A stretch of 64,000 nucleotides of DNA from Bacteroidota bacterium (lineage in GTDB: Bacteria > Bacteroidota > Bacteroidia > UBA4408): contig CAUJCU010000017.1 of NCBI GenBank assembly GCA_963169745.1, positions 186,001 to 250,000 on the forward strand. Reading direction: 5' to 3'. Shown piece after piece: positions 61,980-64,000 of the stretch. The position numbers and the translations under genes were made by a program. The notes under the pieces are model-generated. The model saw nothing but the letters and a program-made list of their open reading frames with translations. It made no database searches and was not told the DNA's origin. The first letter of the stretch is position 1. The number at the start of each line of letters is the position of its first letter.

Positions 61980-63818
61980 TTACTCTTTACTCCATTTGCT
62001 ATTGTAAATTTTTCCATCTTGAATGATGCGGAAAAAATATAGGCCCTTACTTAAATGACTAATATCTATTTGAGTATGTGTTTCATAAAGTTCTTTAGAC
62101 ATAATTTTCTGGCCAGAAGTATTGAATAAATCGATCACAAGTGGTAAGGTAGCACTCTTTTTCTCGAAATCTATATAAAGCTTCTCCTGTGCTGGGTTAG
62201 GATAAATAAGGAAGTTGTTATCTACAGACCATGGTTTTACTGAAGATGTTGTGTTAATCGTATTTTTGACAGTATTGGTCACAATTGGAGTATTTAAGTC
62301 AAAGTATATATAGGCCGTATTATTAATTTTTGTACCTAAAGCAAGATTGTTTTTGAGTTTTACTTTAAAAGTAATAAATCCGTGACTGGCCGGTTCGTTA
62401 CTAAAACTATCAGGTAAATTAATGTTATTAAAATTTAACCCCAATACGTTTGGAGCTACCCATTGTGGAATAACATGATGACTGTTTCCTAAAATAATTA
62501 AGCTTTCGGGTACTATGTGTTGCGACAAAGTATCAATTATTTTAACATTAAAAGCAGGCGCATTCCCTGTGTTCTGAAAATGTATTGTATAAGTTAGTTC
62601 TGATTGACTAGGAGGTATAACGCCATCAACACCTATTCCTTTGGGCTCAACTTCTTTAGCATTAGGGTCAAACGAATTAACTACGGCATAACATACTTGA
62701 TTTTGATTATTAACAGGATTTATATCATTTGAAGGTACGTTGCTAAAAATAGAAAAACAAAGTGTGTCGCCAATATTTACAGTAGAATCGGGGGTTAAGT
62801 GCAGCATAGATGAAAAACTATTCCAATATCCTCCGGCACTTAAATTACTCAATGCACTATAATTCCAAATTAATGTATCTCCATTAATATTGCTCGGATT
62901 GTTTGTGCTCAACAAAGGATTATAGGAAACTCTGCTATCTAATAGTACCTTCATCCAGCCTGAAACGGTATCGCAACCCATATTGCTTACCTGCGGATAA
63001 AGCATAAATGGAATAGCTGGCCTTAAAACTCCCGAAGCAGCAAGCCAAGTTGCCACATCAATATTTGAAGTACAATGTAATGCAAAATCAGCATTATTTA
63101 ATGGAAACGTTGAATTGGTATTAAAATTATAGAATAATGGAGAACACGTATTCGGGTATGCAAAGGGTAAAGAGTTGGAATAAGAAATACTCCCATTGTT
63201 TAAATATGAGGTTTGTACTAACATACTGTATGTTCCGTTTGGCCCAGGGTAATAGGAAAAATAGTTGCCAAAGCTTCCATTATAATTAGCATTAACCCCT
63301 ATGTTGTAATTGCTCTGAAAAACATCATCACCCGCATTATACACACAGTCGTTGTTGTTATCAATATATACTCTTCCATTAATCGAGCCATATGAACACG
63401 GATTAGGAACCGGAACTTGATAAGAAGCAAAATTTGTAACAACTGAATCGGGAGTATTTTTAAATTTAACAGGAAATGCCATAAATTCTGCAATTCCGTT
63501 AGTTATTGCGAAATCAGGAATGAAAGGCGAGGTATTTACAGAGGGAACTGAAACACTCCAAGGACTCTGTCCAGTATTATTGACAAGTACCATCAGCAAG
63601 GCATTGGTATTTGCATCTTTCATAAGTAAAGAATCATTTATGAATGAATTGTTTACTGTTACCATGTAAACTACATTCCCGTTACTTCCACAGACTGTTG
63701 AGTCGTGGCTGCCACTAAAATTTGGAACAACACTAAGGTCGCCCTGTTGGTAAACTTGCCCAAAGCTAAAGGCCGAAGCAAATAAAAAAGTAAATAGTAA
63801 TTGATGTTTCATTTTCAT
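61980..63818 (-). CDS. T9SS cargo protein with DUF11-like domain
   Basis: 612 residues. Signal peptide (LLFTFLFASAFSFGQ), a region with SdrD B-like repeat (GSINGRVYIDNNNDCVYNAGDD near 150), then a conserved DUF11-type segment (YTIHFQNTGNAPAFNVKIIDTLSQ near 420; LGTKINNTAYIYFDLNTPIVTNTV) and a type A sorting domain at the end (IYPNPAQEKLYIDF; GLYFFRIIQDGKIYNSKWSKE). This is the usual layout of large surface adhesins in this phylum. Nothing suggests catalysis. It is upstream of lptD on the same strand, separated by a hairpin. Confidence 0.87.
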   Translation of the reverse strand: MKMKHQLLFTFLFASAFSFGQVYQQGDLSVVPNFSGSHDSTVCGSNGNVVYMVTVNNSFINDSLLMKDANTNALLMVLVNNTGQSPWSVSVPSVNTSPFIPDFAITNGIAEFMAFPVKFKNTPDSVVTNFASYQVPVPNPCSYGSINGRVYIDNNNDCVYNAGDDVFQSNYNIGVNANYNGSFGNYFSYYPGPNGTYSMLVQTSYLNNGSISYSNSLPFAYPNTCSPLFYNFNTNSTFPLNNADFALHCTSNIDVATWLAASGVLRPAIPFMLYPQVSNMGCDTVSGWMKVLLDSRVSYNPLLSTNNPSNINGDTLIWNYSALSNLSAGGYWNSFSSMLHLTPDSTVNIGDTLCFSIFSNVPSNDINPVNNQNQVCYAVVNSFDPNAKEVEPKGIGVDGVIPPSQSELTYTIHFQNTGNAPAFNVKIIDTLSQHIVPESLIILGNSHHVIPQWVAPNVLGLNFNNINLPDSFSNEPASHGFITFKVKLKNNLALGTKINNTAYIYFDLNTPIVTNTVKNTINTTSSVKPWSVDNNFLIYPNPAQEKLYIDFEKKSATLPLVIDLFNTSGQKIMSKELYETHTQIDISHLSKGLYFFRIIQDGKIYNSKWSKE

Positions 63819-63875
63819 TTTTTGTTTGGTTATAATTTAATATACGCTTAAATATGTTTAAGTGTTAGAATTACA

Positions 63876-64000
63876 TTATTTTGAATGAGACTCGTCAATT
63901 AATTTTTGGTCTGAATCTAGCTCCAATAATTTTACCTCTTGAATAGCGCTTCCGGCAATTCCTTTTATAGATCCATACATTTCAATTGTATTTTGGGTAA
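63876..64000 (-). CDS. 3' end of an unidentified gene, 5' part outside the window
   Basis: Read on the minus strand, an open frame enters from the right edge and ends at 63876-63878 (TAA): NTIEMYGSIKGIAGSAIQEV, then KLLELDSDQKLIDESHSK. Its residue use is protein-like and continuous over 41 codons. The neighbour (61980-63818) begins 58 bases further on the same strand. I do not recognise the family. Confidence 0.5.
   Translation of the reverse strand, partial: TQNTIEMYGSIKGIAGSAIQEVKLLELDSDQKLIDESHSK

Noticed and set aside
1-64000. CRISPR array or rRNA operon
   Set aside because: No regularly spaced 25-40 bp repeats, no cas genes and no rRNA-like sequence were seen on either strand.

Overview
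The window is one contiguous stretch of an AT-rich Bacteroidota (Bacteroidetes) chromosome, probably from a free-living, gliding or surface-growing relative of the Chitinophagales/Sphingobacteriales/Cytophagales. I base this on many proteins with type IX secretion (T9SS) C-terminal sorting domains, a gliding-motility (CHU_C-type) C-terminal domain, PorT-like and GIN-domain envelope proteins, a bacillithiol-type YtxJ, and promoters of the Bacteroidota type (TTG, about 19 bp, TAnnTTTG). Order and genus cannot be fixed from the sequence alone. There is one tRNA gene (Asp-GTC). I see no rRNA, CRISPR array or intact insertion sequence.

Layout. 1-5 kb: a truncated PhoH ATPase, a remnant of a PP2C/SpoIIE-type phosphatase, a T9SS cargo protein and a large Ig-repeat adhesin broken by one in-frame TAA. 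5-9 kb: thioredoxin, a DUF58 protein, tRNA-Asp, EF-P with an Asn at the loop tip, and LpxD. 8.7-18 kb: envelope genes (GIN/beta-barrel fusion, Omp85-like), a 43-residue lipoprotein, YtxJ, a UbiD-type decarboxylase, a penicillin-binding-type serine hydrolase and an acyltransferase. 18-26 kb: three tandem Cys-rich small lipoproteins, pyruvate kinase with its usual small partner, YwbE/HemJ, a TraB-like protein and prfB with a classic +1 programmed frameshift. 26-39 kb: a decayed T9SS domain, a ribosome hibernation factor, an Omp28/thioredoxin-like cargo, shikimate kinase, a NarL-type regulator, an M16 peptidase, a TnpR-passenger-like protein, MiaA and a secreted subtilase. 39-51 kb: SucC, PepT, a secreted M1 aminopeptidase, further envelope and cargo proteins, a TPR protein and a universal stress protein. 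51.3-55.6 kb: an accessory island. 56-64 kb: MiaE, a TerB-like protein, the serine pathway genes serC-serA, LptD and another T9SS cargo gene.

Most of the window is ordinary housekeeping plus an envelope and secretion theme: LpxD, LptD, Omp85 and acyltransferase for the outer membrane, and T9SS-exported peptidases (subtilase, M1) whose peptides can be finished in the cytoplasm by PepT, which lies 3 bp downstream of the M1 gene. The region that stands out is the 4.3-kb island at 51.34-55.64 kb. It is bounded by a 16-bp perfect inverted repeat (about 30 bp when imperfect pairs are included) and carries a tightly coupled operon: HNH_2 nuclease, a 67-aa protein, a Bro-N protein, RmuC and a 102-aa protein. 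Next to it are a 3' fragment of a cysteine desulfurase and a short reading frame that resembles the start of DndC. I read this as a candidate defence cassette with a possible link to DNA phosphorothioation. The operon and repeats are seen directly; the function is inference.
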